Source of the DNA: Bacteroidales bacterium
GTDB taxonomy: Bacteria; Bacteroidota; Bacteroidia; Bacteroidales; WCHB1-69
Assembly (NCBI GenBank): GCA_024400755.1
Contig: JAKSMG010000010.1
Location: 1-64,000 of the forward strand
Direction: 5' to 3'
Length of the DNA: 64,000 bases
Below, piece by piece: positions 55,883 through 64,000 of this stretch. The position numbers and the translations under genes are program-made. Below the pieces are notes generated by a model that ran no database searches, was not told where the DNA came from, and saw only the letters and a list, made by a program, of their open reading frames with translations. How positions within the stretch are numbered: the first letter of the stretch is position 1; every line of letters starts with the position of its first letter.

Positions 55883-56530
55883 TTACCACTTGTCGTAATG
55901 GATGTTTTCGGTTTTCCATTTGTCCTTAGGAGCTGGATTTTCGGCAGGATAACCCATTGGAATCACGCACAATGGTATTTGTCCCTCAGGTATTCCCAAA
56001 ATGCCGCAAAGCAGTTTCACTCTTTCGGAAACGGGATAAAAACCAGTCCACACGGCACCCAAACCGTATGCGTGTGCCATTAGGAGGATGTTTTCGGTAG
56101 CCGCGGAGCAATCGTCCACCCACATTTCACGACTTTCACCCTGCATCATCTTGGATTCGTCACCGCAAACCACGATAGCCAAAGGTGCCTGGGCACACAT
56201 ACCCGCATTAGGACAAGCTTCAGCAATTTGATGCAACAAAGCGGTATCTTTCACCACGACAAAACTCCAGGGCTGGGTATTGCGTGCCGTGGGCGCTGCC
56301 ATAGCCGCACGCAAAATGTTTTCCACCACGCTGTCGGCCACCGGCGTGTTTTGATATTGACGGATACTTGTACGCGTCATTATATTGTCAAGTACGATAG
56401 CCGCAGTATCGACGGGAGTTGCGGGCTCGGGTTCTACTGGAGCGGCTTCCTGTTTGCAAGATGTAAGCAGCCCCGTTGCTAAAATCGCTGTCGCAACGAC
56501 AACAGACAAACAATTTTTCTTCATTTTCAT
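55883..56530 (-). CDS. Nitroreductase-family lipoprotein
   Basis: The protein has 215 residues from the ATG at 56530 (56524 is also possible). The lipobox is LTS-C, unusual for this family. The mature part is a flavin-binding nitroreductase fold: RTSIRQY near the start, AAMAAPTARNTQPWSFVVV, and AYGLGAVWTG. It should bind FMN and reduce quinones or nitro-compounds. Placement as a lipid-anchored enzyme is unusual and inferred from the lipobox. Confidence 0.82.
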   Translation of the reverse strand: MKMKKNCLSVVVATAILATGLLTSCKQEAAPVEPEPATPVDTAAIVLDNIMTRTSIRQYQNTPVADSVVENILRAAMAAPTARNTQPWSFVVVKDTALLHQIAEACPNAGMCAQAPLAIVVCGDESKMMQGESREMWVDDCSAATENILLMAHAYGLGAVWTGFYPVSERVKLLCGILGIPEGQIPLCVIPMGYPAENPAPKDKWKTENIHYDKW

Positions 56531-56577
56531 TGATTTTTTTAATTGATTTTTCGGTTGGCGAAAATACAAAAAATTTG

Positions 56578-56585
56578 TATCTTTG
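56578..56585 (+). promoter_or_regulatory. -7 promoter box TATCTTTG for rfbB
   Basis: It is a perfect TAnnTTTG, 51 bp upstream of the ATG at 56637. It lies at the upstream in-frame ATG (56583) and so favours 56637. Confidence 0.62.
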
Positions 56586-56636
56586 CAGCATATTTATTTA
56601 AAGAAGAAAATCGTTCTTCAATTTTATATTTTTAGA

Positions 56637-57689
56637 ATGAAAAAAATATTAATCACAGGAGGAGCCGGATTCATCGGTTCACACGTTGTGCGCCTATTTG
56701 TCAACAAATATCCGCATTATGACATTTACAATTTGGATGCGTTGACCTACGCGGGCAACCTCGAAAATCTAACCGACATTGACCAAAAGCCCAACTATCA
56801 CTTTATCAAAGGCGACATCGTCAATGGCGAATTTATCCAGAAGCTGTTTGAAGAGCACCAGTTTGATGGGGTCATTCACTTGGCCGCGGAGTCACACGTG
56901 GACCGTTCCATCGCCAATCCTATGGAATTCATCTTCACCAACGTGGTGGGCACTGTCAACTTGCTCAACGCCGCCCGCCTGATTTGGAAAGACAATGCGG
57001 AAAGAAAGCGCTTTTACCACATTTCCACGGACGAGGTTTACGGTTCCTTGGGAGAAACAGGTTCCTTCAAGGAAACCACCCCTTATCGCCCACACAGTCC
57101 CTATTCTGCCGCCAAGGCCAGTTCTGACCATTTTGTTCGTGCCTACCACGACACCTACGGACTGCCCACCGTTATTTCCAACTGCTCCAACAACTACGGT
57201 CCCAACCAATTTCCCGAAAAGCTGTTGCCTTTATTCATCAACAATATCAAGCACAGCAAACCACTGCCCGTATATGGAAAGGGCATTAATGTAAGGGATT
57301 GGCTTTATGTTGAAGACCACGCCAACGCCATTGACACGATTTTCCACTTTGGCAGAGACGGAGAAACTTACAACATCGGGGGAAACAACGAATGGCGCAA
57401 CATCGACATCATCAAGAAACTGATTGAAATCGTGGATGCCAAATTAGGAAGACCAGCTGGAACTTCCCTGCCCTTGATCACCTACGTTACCGACCGCGCC
57501 GGACACGACTTGCGCTATGCCATCGATGCCACCAAGCTCAAAACCGAATTGGGTTGGGAGCCCAAAATCAAATTCACGGAGGGATTTGAAAAGACGGTGG
57601 ATTGGTATTTGGCCAACGAAAAATGGTTAGACAACGTAACCTCTGGGGCCTACGTGGATTATTATCATAAAATGTACGATAATAAGTAA
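56637..57689 (+). CDS. rfbB: dTDP-glucose 4,6-dehydratase
   Basis: The protein has 350 residues of the extended short-chain dehydrogenase family. The nucleotide-binding GGAGFIGSH is at about 7-15, STDEVYG contains the active Asp-Glu pair, and YSAAKASS holds the Tyr-x3-Lys. It converts dTDP-glucose to the 4-keto-6-deoxy sugar, the second step of dTDP-rhamnose synthesis. purA follows 45 bp downstream. Confidence 0.96.
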   Translation: MKKILITGGAGFIGSHVVRLFVNKYPHYDIYNLDALTYAGNLENLTDIDQKPNYHFIKGDIVNGEFIQKLFEEHQFDGVIHLAAESHVDRSIANPMEFIFTNVVGTVNLLNAARLIWKDNAERKRFYHISTDEVYGSLGETGSFKETTPYRPHSPYSAAKASSDHFVRAYHDTYGLPTVISNCSNNYGPNQFPEKLLPLFINNIKHSKPLPVYGKGINVRDWLYVEDHANAIDTIFHFGRDGETYNIGGNNEWRNIDIIKKLIEIVDAKLGRPAGTSLPLITYVTDRAGHDLRYAIDATKLKTELGWEPKIKFTEGFEKTVDWYLANEKWLDNVTSGAYVDYYHKMYDNK

Positions 57690-57734
57690 TGTATATTTAT
57701 AATTAGTAATACAACAAAAATCATCCATAATATA

Positions 57735-59003
57735 ATGAAAATCGATATTTTATTAGGACTCCAATGGGGAGATGAGGGAAAAGGAAAAATAGTTGACGTG
57801 ATGACACCGCGTTATGACGTTATTGCCCGCTTTCAAGGCGGTCCCAATGCGGGACATTCCCTGGAATTTAACGGTATCAAGCACGTGTTGCACATTATTC
57901 CTTCCGGCATTTTCCATCGTGAAAAAATCAACATCATCGGCAATGGTGTTGTCATCGACCCCGCCATTTTTGAAGAAGAAATCAACGCCTTGGTGAAAAT
58001 GGGATTGGATCCTACTTCGAACTTGCTCATTTCCAAAAAGGCACATTTAATATTGCCCACCCACAAGTTGTTGGATGCCGCGCAAGAAGCCAAAAAGGGC
58101 AAAAACAAGATTGGTTCTACTTTGAAAGGCATCGGGCCCACCTATACCGACAAGACCGCTCGCCACGGTATGAGAGTTGTGGATATCCTTGCTCCCGATT
58201 TCACGGAAAGATACAACGCCCTGACCGCCTCTCACAAGGAAATGCTAAAGATGTATGATTTCGACTACAGCGAAGTATTGCCCAAGATGGAACTCAACTT
58301 CCTCAACGCACTCAACACGCTCAAGAAATTCAAATTCATTGACAACGAATATGAACTCAATGATTATTTGAACAATGAGAAAAGCGTGCTGGCTGAAGGT
58401 GCCCAGGGAACGCTGTTGGACTTGGAATTTGGAAGTTATCCTTTTGTGACCTCATCCAATACGATTGCCGCCGGAGCTTTTGCCGGTTTGGGACTGGCAC
58501 CGAGTCATATCGGCAAGGTGATAGGCATTGTCAAGGCCTACTGCACCCGCGTGGGCAGCGGTCCGTTCCCCACGGAATTGTTTGACGAAACTGGCGAGAC
58601 CTTGCGCAAGCAGGGCAACGAATTTGGTGCCACAACCGGTCGTCCAAGACGTTGTGGATGGTTGGATTTGGTAGCCCTTAAATATGCCATTATGATCAAC
58701 GGTGTCAATGAAATCGCCCTGACCAAGGCAGACGTCATGTCCAATTTTGAGACCATCAACATCTGCACCGCTTATAAGGTGAACGATGAAATCACCTCAC
58801 GCTTCCCGACGGATAGCAATGCGGTAATCGAACCCGTACTGACTTCGTTCAAGGGATGGCAGCAGGATATCAGCAACATCAAGACTTACGATGAACTTCC
58901 CGTTGAATTCAAAATGTACATTCAGTATATAGAAAAGGAAACCGGAGCGAAAGTGTCCATCGTATCCGTTGGACCTGACAGAGAAGCCACCATTTTCAGA
59001 TAG
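57735..59003 (+). CDS. purA: Adenylosuccinate synthetase
   Basis: The protein has 422 residues. The P-loop-like GLQWGDEGKGK is at 8-18, the GPNAGHS motif is near 36, and TTGRPRRCGWLD is near 296. It makes adenylosuccinate from IMP and aspartate in AMP synthesis. It is cytoplasmic and of normal length. Confidence 0.98.
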   Translation: MKIDILLGLQWGDEGKGKIVDVMTPRYDVIARFQGGPNAGHSLEFNGIKHVLHIIPSGIFHREKINIIGNGVVIDPAIFEEEINALVKMGLDPTSNLLISKKAHLILPTHKLLDAAQEAKKGKNKIGSTLKGIGPTYTDKTARHGMRVVDILAPDFTERYNALTASHKEMLKMYDFDYSEVLPKMELNFLNALNTLKKFKFIDNEYELNDYLNNEKSVLAEGAQGTLLDLEFGSYPFVTSSNTIAAGAFAGLGLAPSHIGKVIGIVKAYCTRVGSGPFPTELFDETGETLRKQGNEFGATTGRPRRCGWLDLVALKYAIMINGVNEIALTKADVMSNFETINICTAYKVNDEITSRFPTDSNAVIEPVLTSFKGWQQDISNIKTYDELPVEFKMYIQYIEKETGAKVSIVSVGPDREATIFR

Positions 59004-59026
59004 GTAAAGCAGTGTAAATCATTAAA

Positions 59027-59278
59027 ATGAGACAAAAGGGATTTTTTCTGGTTCTTTTGGCACTTATTGTAGTGGCAAGTGGCTGCGCACCCAAAATCAT
59101 TGGGAAAAGGAAGCACAAAAAGATCCACGGCTGTGGCTGCGAATGGCTTCCGTCGCCCATACAAGCGGGAGATTCTTCAAATTGTATCACCTTTTATCAA
59201 ACCGACAATCTCTCTTTGAATCATTTTGACGGGCAGAATGCATCTGCCTACGCCATCAGGGAAAGTAACAAAAATTAG
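59027..59278 (+). CDS. Small lipoprotein of unknown function
   Basis: The protein has 83 residues. The lipobox is VASG-C, followed by APKIIG and a basic HKKIHGCGCEW part with two cysteines. It lies between purA and infC. I recognise no family. Confidence 0.6.
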   Translation: MRQKGFFLVLLALIVVASGCAPKIIGKRKHKKIHGCGCEWLPSPIQAGDSSNCITFYQTDNLSLNHFDGQNASAYAIRESNKN

Positions 59279-59322
59279 GACTAAAATTTTTCAACATAAG
59301 GCATTTGCATTAAAAAAAAGTG

Positions 59323-59330
59323 TATTTTTG
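59323..59330 (+). promoter_or_regulatory. -7 promoter box TATTTTTG for infC-rpmI-rplT
   Basis: It is a TAnnTTTG match about 50 bp upstream of the infC start. A TTTG at 59304-59307 lies 15 nt upstream of it. Confidence 0.6.
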
Positions 59331-59381
59331 CCGCCAATTTTTTAGTACAAAAGTTATTAACTATAGAAAGGAGAAAAACTT

Positions 59382-59948
59382 ATCGCAACGCAAATCACAA
59401 AACCAGCTCCCAGGCGACCACTTCCCAACAACAACAAGAAAAAGGAAGCCGCCCATCGAATCAACCAATACATTACAGCACCCATTGTACGTGTTGTTGG
59501 TGAGAATTTCGAGCCGAAGATTGTCCCATTAAAGGAAGCCTTAGATTTAGCCGACCAATTTGAATTGGATTTGGTGGAGATCTCTCCGCAAGCCAATCCA
59601 CCGGTATGCAAGGTGATGGATTATCAGAAATTCCTTTATGAGCAGAAGAAAAAGCAAAAGGAAATCAAGCAAAAATCCGCGAAGATTGTCATCAAGGAAA
59701 TTCGTTTAGGACCTCAGACCGACGAACACGACTTTGAGTTCAAGTGCAATCACGCCATCAAGTTTTTGCAGGAAGGATGCAAAGTAAAGGTTGACGTATT
59801 CTTCAAAGGTCGTTCGATTGTATATAAAGACCAAGGAGAGTTGATTTTGTTGAAATTTGCCCAAGCTGTTGAGGAATACGGCAAGCCAGAGCAATTGCCG
59901 AAATTGGAAGGCAAGCGTATGATGATTGTCATCAATCCCAAGAAATAA
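59382..59948 (+). CDS. infC: Translation initiation factor IF-3 with a likely AUC start
   Basis: The protein has 188 residues when started at ATC 59382. Frame is open from just after a TAG at 59364-59366. The N-domain (HRINQYITAPIVRVVGENF near 24-42), the VEISPQANPPVCKVMDYQKF linker and a C-domain ending VINPKK match IF-3. An internal TTG at 59565 would lose the N-terminal domain and is rejected. AAGGAG at 59368-59373 lies 8 nt before the ATC. IF-3 itself rejects non-AUG starts, so an AUC start allows feedback. The codon choice is inferred from spacing and has no other in-frame ATG upstream. Confidence 0.82.
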   Translation: MATQITKPAPRRPLPNNNKKKEAAHRINQYITAPIVRVVGENFEPKIVPLKEALDLADQFELDLVEISPQANPPVCKVMDYQKFLYEQKKKQKEIKQKSAKIVIKEIRLGPQTDEHDFEFKCNHAIKFLQEGCKVKVDVFFKGRSIVYKDQGELILLKFAQAVEEYGKPEQLPKLEGKRMMIVINPKK

Positions 59949-59993
59949 GAAAATTGCAATTAACTCATAATATTAACCTTAAAAATTCAAGAA

Positions 59994-60191
59994 ATGCCAA
60001 AAATGAAGACCAAATCGGCTGCCAAGAAAAGATTCACTTTGACAGGCACCGGTAAAGTAAGAAGACATCACGCTTATCACAGCCATATTCTTACTAAAAA
60101 GACCACCAAGAGAAAACGTAACCTGGCTTATAGCACCATCGCTGACAAGGTCAACGAACACACTATTAAGGAAATGCTGGGTCAGTGCTAA
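59994..60191 (+). CDS. rpmI: Ribosomal protein bL35
   Basis: The protein has 65 residues. It is strongly basic with the family start [14 protein letters not shown]. It is part of the large ribosomal subunit. It lies between infC and rplT in the usual order. Confidence 0.97.
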   Translation: MPKMKTKSAAKKRFTLTGTGKVRRHHAYHSHILTKKTTKRKRNLAYSTIADKVNEHTIKEMLGQC

Positions 60192-60262
60192 AGAATTAAA
60201 TTATTAACTTTACTATCAGCACATTAAGAGTTTAGTCAAACTAAGCCGCTGACGTAAAAAGA

Positions 60263-60268
60263 AAGGAG
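60263..60268 (+). promoter_or_regulatory. Shine-Dalgarno AAGGAG before rplT
   Basis: AAGGAG lies 5 nt before the rplT ATG at 60274. Strong SD sequences are rare in Bacteroidota; the same motif precedes infC (59368-59373). Confidence 0.7.
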
Positions 60269-60273
60269 AAACT

Positions 60274-60618
60274 ATGCCAAGATCAGTAAATCATGTTGCT
60301 TCAAGAGCAAGAAGAAAAAAGATTTTGAACCGTACCAAAGGGTACTTCGGAAAGCGTAAAAACGTCTGGACCGTTGCCAAGAACACTTGGGAAAAAGGTC
60401 AGCAGTTTGCTTACCGCGACAGAAAAGCCAAAAAAGGCGCATTTAGAAGTTTGTGGATTACCCGTATCAACGCGGGCGTTCGCGAATATGGCCTTTCATA
60501 CTCAGCTTTTATGGGTATGATTTCAAAGAAGGGCATTGCATTGAACCGCAAAGCTCTCGCCGACCTCGCAATGAACAATCCCGAGGCATTCAAAGCTATT
60601 GTTGATTTAGTAAAATAA
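60274..60618 (+). CDS. rplT: Ribosomal protein bL20
   Basis: The protein has 114 residues, basic, with the family core [19 protein letters not shown] and [11 protein letters not shown]. It binds 23S rRNA early in assembly. In other bacteria bL20 represses its own operon by binding the message; no such leader is clear here. Confidence 0.98.
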   Translation: MPRSVNHVASRARRKKILNRTKGYFGKRKNVWTVAKNTWEKGQQFAYRDRKAKKGAFRSLWITRINAGVREYGLSYSAFMGMISKKGIALNRKALADLAMNNPEAFKAIVDLVK

Positions 60619-60659
60619 GAAACAACAACACACAATAATTAAGTAATTGAGTTTTTTGC

Positions 60660-60689
60660 AAAAAAAGGGCTGACGAAGCCCTTTTTTTT
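60660..60689 (+). terminator. Terminator after rplT
   Basis: An A run, stem GGGCT with AGCCC (loop GACGA), and eight T's. The ruvA -7 box begins at 60691. Confidence 0.85.
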
Positions 60690-60690
60690 A

Positions 60691-60698
60691 TATTTTTG
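60691..60698 (+). promoter_or_regulatory. -7 promoter box TATTTTTG for ruvA-sprA
   Basis: It is a TAnnTTTG match, 20 bp before the ruvA start, right after the terminator. Confidence 0.62.
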
Positions 60699-60718
60699 CA
60701 TCTTCATTTTGGATAATT

Positions 60719-61315
60719 ATGATTACTGGAATTAGAGGCAAAATAATAGAGAAAAACCCCGCCTTTGTTGTGATTTCCACGACAGGGGGGATTGACTACT
60801 TCATCAACATTTCGCTGGCCACGTACACCAAAATCGGCGAAAATGACGAAGTACACCTCTATACGCATTACGTCATCAGGGAAGATGAGCAGTTGCTTTT
60901 CGGTTTTTTCGACGAAGAAGAGCGCTCGTTATTCCGCCTACTCATCACCGTCAACGGCATTGGCGTCAATACCGCGAGACTGATGCTGTCCTCTATGTCC
61001 GTACGGGAACTGCACAACGCCATTTCTTCCGAAAACACCAAAGTTCTCCAAGCCATTAAGGGCATTGGCGGGAAAACGGCCCAGCGCGTAGTCATCGAAT
61101 TGAAAGACAAGATCGGAAAATTATCCATTACTTCTTCAGATTCAGAAAAAAATTCAACTTCATACAATAATAATGCCAATTCTGCGTTATCAGCTTTAGT
61201 GTCGTTAGGTTTTGCGAAAAGTTCAGTAGATGCCGTACTTGACAAAATCATCAAAACTGAAGGAATGGATCTGACTATTGAAGAACTCATAAAAAAGGCA
61301 TTGAAACTGTTATAA
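60719..61315 (+). CDS. ruvA: Holliday junction DNA helicase subunit RuvA
   Basis: The protein has 198 residues. The OB domain (about 1-64) begins MITGIRGKIIEKNPAFV, the helix-hairpin-helix part includes LQAIKGIGGKTAQRVV near 110, and the C-terminal domain III binds RuvB. It sits before sprA, as in other Bacteroidota. Confidence 0.97.
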   Translation: MITGIRGKIIEKNPAFVVISTTGGIDYFINISLATYTKIGENDEVHLYTHYVIREDEQLLFGFFDEEERSLFRLLITVNGIGVNTARLMLSSMSVRELHNAISSENTKVLQAIKGIGGKTAQRVVIELKDKIGKLSITSSDSEKNSTSYNNNANSALSALVSLGFAKSSVDAVLDKIIKTEGMDLTIEELIKKALKLL

Positions 61316-61329
61316 AGATTGAAGATAAA

Positions 61330-64000
61330 GTGACCAACATAAACAAAAAAATATACTATTTCATCGCTGCCGTAGCCGTACTTGCGCTTTATTCCGCGGT
61401 ATGGGCTATTCCTGCACCTTCCGGTCACTATTTTCCTCCCAAGGACAATGCCATCGACAGCATCCAAACCGTTGAAAGCATTTACGAGAAGGAAAAACCG
61501 ATGTATGAAGAAGAACTTATCGCGATGCCGGTTTTTCCTCCCGACACCGGCAACAAACCCATCATCGACATTCCTCAACCCGACAACAACCCGCTGAACG
61601 AAGACCAGCACAACAGTCCGTTCTTGCTGCACGATCCCAAAGGAGTGGGAACGCAAATAGAATATAATCCCAAGACCAACAGCTACGACTTCCAATATAT
61701 GACCGGAAATACGCCGTTTGGTCCCGCAAGTTCCTTGGATTTGCACGAATATATGGATTACGATATGCGTAACTATATGAAGGATTACTGGAAGAATAAG
61801 GGTGCCGGCTACGCTGGAGGTCCCAACGCCAGAGGTAGCGGCATCATTCCACAGATTAAAGTGGGTGGTGAAATCTTCGAATCCATTTTTGGCAGCAATG
61901 TCATCGACATTCGACCTTCTGGTAGTGCGGAACTGATTTTTGGTATCATTCATCAGAATAACAAAAACCCGAATTTGCCGGTTAAGCAACGTAAGCGTAC
62001 GGATTTCAACTTTGATGAAAACATACAGTTAAACCTGGCCGCCAAAATCGGTGACAAGATTGAGTTTAACCTCAACTACAACACCGAAGCTACCTTCGAC
62101 TGGGAAGGCGAACAATTAAAGTTAAAGTATGAAGGTAAAGAAGACGATATTCTTCAGTTATTGGAATTTGGTAATATCACGATGCCGCTCAACAGCACGT
62201 TGATTACGGGAAGCCAGACTTTGTTTGGTGCGAAGACAGCACTCAAATTCGGCAATTTAACCGTGACCGCCGTGGCGTCTGAAAAAGAATCCGAAACCAA
62301 AACCATCACCATCAGCGGTGGCGCACAGAAAAACGAGTTTTATTTCCGTGCCGACGAATACGACGAAAACAAGCACTTCTTCTTAGGCCAATTCTTCCGC
62401 GACCATTACAACCAATACTTGGAAACCTTGCCCTTAGTAGGGTCTCCCATCGTCATTACCAAGATTGAAGTTTGGCGTACAACCATTGGCGCGGCTACCA
62501 ATGAAAACAGAAACATCATTGCTTTCACCGACTTGGGCGAAAGCAACCCAAGTTCTCCCCACGTTCAAAGGAACATCGGAGTCAACAAAGACTACCCCGA
62601 CAACAATATCAACAACTTGATCGTGGGCAATCCGTATGCTTCGGCCTATTTGGATTCCAGCCAGCTTCGCGATCTTTCCAGCGTCAACAACTACTTGCGA
62701 ACCAAGGGAATGACGTCGGGAAGCGACTACGAGAAAGTGGAGAGTGCCCGATTGCTGAACAGTTCTGAATATACTTTCAATGCCAAGTTGGGTTTCATCT
62801 CCTTGAACACCGCCCTTTCCGCCGACCAGGTGTTGGCTGTTGCCTTTCAATACACGGTAATCGGTGATGACCACGTATATCAAGTTGGTGAATTTGCTAA
62901 TGAAGTAAGTTCTCCCAACTGCATCAGGGTCAAGTTATTGAAAAGTACGAACCTCAACACCAAATCCCCTTTATGGAATTTGATGATGAAAAACGTCTAT
63001 AGTTTAAACGCCTATCAAATTGCAGAAAAGGATTTCCGCTTAAATATTCTTTACACGGGCGATGAAGAAGGTATTCCGAACGGATTCTTCAATAAAGGTT
63101 CGCAAAAAGGTATTGCCTTGATTAAATTGTTGGGATTAGATAGATTAAATCAACAAAAAGACCCTGTTCCTGATGGTATTTTCGACTTTATCGACGGTGC
63201 TGCCGTGCAAGGTGGTACCATTAATGCCACGAACGGTAAAATCTATTTCCCCACCGTTGAACCTTTCGGTAAGGATTTGCGAGCAGTTTTGACAGAACCT
63301 GAAATTGCCGACAAGTACGCCTTTGACTCGTTGTACACGATGACCAAGACGATGGCCCAACAATACACGAGCAAAAACAAATTCTATATTGAAGGTTCAT
63401 ATTCCTCCTCATACGGTTCGGAATTTTCTTTAAACACCTTTAATGTTCCTGAAGGTTCTGTAAAAGTGGTCGCCGGCGGCTTGACCTTGACGGAAAATGT
63501 CGATTATACCGTCAATTACAGTATGGGTACGGTATCCATCATCAACGAAGGCATCTTAAACTCAGGAACTCCGATCACCATTTCCGTTGAAGACAAAAAC
63601 AACTTTTCGGTTACCAAGCAGCGAATGTTAGGCGCGACATTGGATTATCGTTTTTCGGACAATTTCAATATCGGGGCTACCTTTATGAACTTGTACGAAA
63701 AGCCCTATACCCAAAAGGTCAACTATGGCAACGAACCCATCAACAACTTCATTTGGGGAATGAACACGTCTTATCGGACCAAAGTGCCCTTTATCACGAA
63801 ATTGGTGGATTTCTTACCATTCCATAGCACGACAACAGAGTCCAACTTCTCTATTGACGCTGAATTTGCCCATTTCGTTCCCGGACACAACCGTGCCATC
63901 GGCAAGGACGGAACCACCTACATCGACGACTTCGAAGCAGCCAAATCCACCGTTGATTTGAGGACCTTCACCAACTGGGTATTGGCATCCACCCCGCAAG
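61330..64000 (+). CDS. sprA: T9SS/gliding protein SprA (Sov), 5' part, cut by the window end
   Basis: 890 codons are visible with no stop, from GTG 61330. The N-terminus has a hydrophobic signal segment (YYFIAAVAVLALYSAVWA, about 9-26). Then come the conserved blocks GSGIIPQIKVGGE, IFGSNVIDIRPSGSAEL, LPVKQRKRTDFNFDENIQL and NYNTEATFDWEGEQLKLKYEGKEDDILQLLE-type sequence, and MPLNSTLITGSQTLFGAK, which identify SprA/Sov. SprA is the very large outer-membrane barrel of the T9SS translocon, about 2300-2500 residues in other species. ruvA-sprA adjacency is typical. No ATG lies in the frame near the start. Confidence 0.95.
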   Translation, partial: MTNINKKIYYFIAAVAVLALYSAVWAIPAPSGHYFPPKDNAIDSIQTVESIYEKEKPMYEEELIAMPVFPPDTGNKPIIDIPQPDNNPLNEDQHNSPFLLHDPKGVGTQIEYNPKTNSYDFQYMTGNTPFGPASSLDLHEYMDYDMRNYMKDYWKNKGAGYAGGPNARGSGIIPQIKVGGEIFESIFGSNVIDIRPSGSAELIFGIIHQNNKNPNLPVKQRKRTDFNFDENIQLNLAAKIGDKIEFNLNYNTEATFDWEGEQLKLKYEGKEDDILQLLEFGNITMPLNSTLITGSQTLFGAKTALKFGNLTVTAVASEKESETKTITISGGAQKNEFYFRADEYDENKHFFLGQFFRDHYNQYLETLPLVGSPIVITKIEVWRTTIGAATNENRNIIAFTDLGESNPSSPHVQRNIGVNKDYPDNNINNLIVGNPYASAYLDSSQLRDLSSVNNYLRTKGMTSGSDYEKVESARLLNSSEYTFNAKLGFISLNTALSADQVLAVAFQYTVIGDDHVYQVGEFANEVSSPNCIRVKLLKSTNLNTKSPLWNLMMKNVYSLNAYQIAEKDFRLNILYTGDEEGIPNGFFNKGSQKGIALIKLLGLDRLNQQKDPVPDGIFDFIDGAAVQGGTINATNGKIYFPTVEPFGKDLRAVLTEPEIADKYAFDSLYTMTKTMAQQYTSKNKFYIEGSYSSSYGSEFSLNTFNVPEGSVKVVAGGLTLTENVDYTVNYSMGTVSIINEGILNSGTPITISVEDKNNFSVTKQRMLGATLDYRFSDNFNIGATFMNLYEKPYTQKVNYGNEPINNFIWGMNTSYRTKVPFITKLVDFLPFHSTTTESNFSIDAEFAHFVPGHNRAIGKDGTTYIDDFEAAKSTVDLRTFTNWVLASTPQ

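Noticed and set aside
59565-59948. IF-3 starting at the TTG near 59565
   Set aside because: This would lose the N-terminal domain, which is encoded in frame upstream with matching family sequence and an SD site before ATC 59382.
60868-61989. Minus-strand open frame opposite ruvA and sprA
   Set aside because: It spans the antisense of two conserved genes and has low-complexity content.

Overview
This window looks like a chromosomal segment of a Bacteroidota bacterium, most likely Bacteroidales-like, that has a type IX secretion system (T9SS). Four observations support this. The window carries porQ, the 5' part of sprA/sov, and three proteins with T9SS C-terminal sorting domains. Many genes are preceded by the phylum's TAnnTTTG -7 promoter box. 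Gene neighbourhoods are typical of the phylum (ftsX-DUF3098-uppP-truB, ruvA-sprA, hemD-DUF4271, tRNA-Thr-tuf-tRNA-Trp). The primary sigma factor is short (288 aa) and has no N-terminal 1.1 region. Genus and species cannot be set from the sequence alone.

Layout. 1-1493: a coiled-coil protein with a nuclease-like C-terminus, then a repeat-rich intergenic stretch. 1494-10694 (+): a GT39 glycosyltransferase and propeller lipoprotein, MoxR-DUF58-thioesterase, and ftsX-DUF3098-uppP-truB-lipoprotein. 10696-15288 (-): an M16 protease, an ECF sigma factor with a membrane partner, and 5-formyl-THF cyclo-ligase. 15401-19100 (+): a PHP-type membrane protein, a DUF5103 protein and a ROK kinase. 19181-26963 (-): a six-gene, tightly packed unit (YD-like protein, radA, porQ, a gingipain-like C25 protease, surE, a small membrane protein).

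27212-38310 is the accessory part. It holds two Ntn-type amidohydrolase lipoproteins that share an 823-bp identical tract, a carboxylesterase lipoprotein, two tandem YD-like lipoproteins and a relic of a third. A promoter/signal-peptide/terminator cassette recurs across unrelated genes here. A Fic/AAA/AAA group follows, with a relic, a nonsense-interrupted ATPase, a short element repeated three times, and a 51-bp near-perfect palindrome covering a promoter.

38395-64000 is mainly core: tRNA-Trp, tuf, tRNA-Thr, rfbD, lptB, Xaa-Pro aminopeptidase, a DUF4292 lipoprotein, a SpoU methyltransferase, asnS, rpoD, yidD-rnpA-hemD-DUF4271, recG, tRNA-Val, a nitroreductase, rfbB, purA, infC-rpmI-rplT, ruvA and the start of sprA. 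A structured, MITE-like repeat occurs at 40918-41138 and 54190-54356, with an end fragment at 47608. The two full copies show compensatory changes in a hairpin.

How the genes work together. The T9SS genes (sprA, porQ) would export the CTD proteins. rfbB and rfbD make dTDP-rhamnose for surface glycans, and uppP and lptB serve envelope assembly. The core translation, replication and repair genes are ordinary. The most unusual signals are the modular lipoprotein region and the repeat-associated Fic/AAA group.
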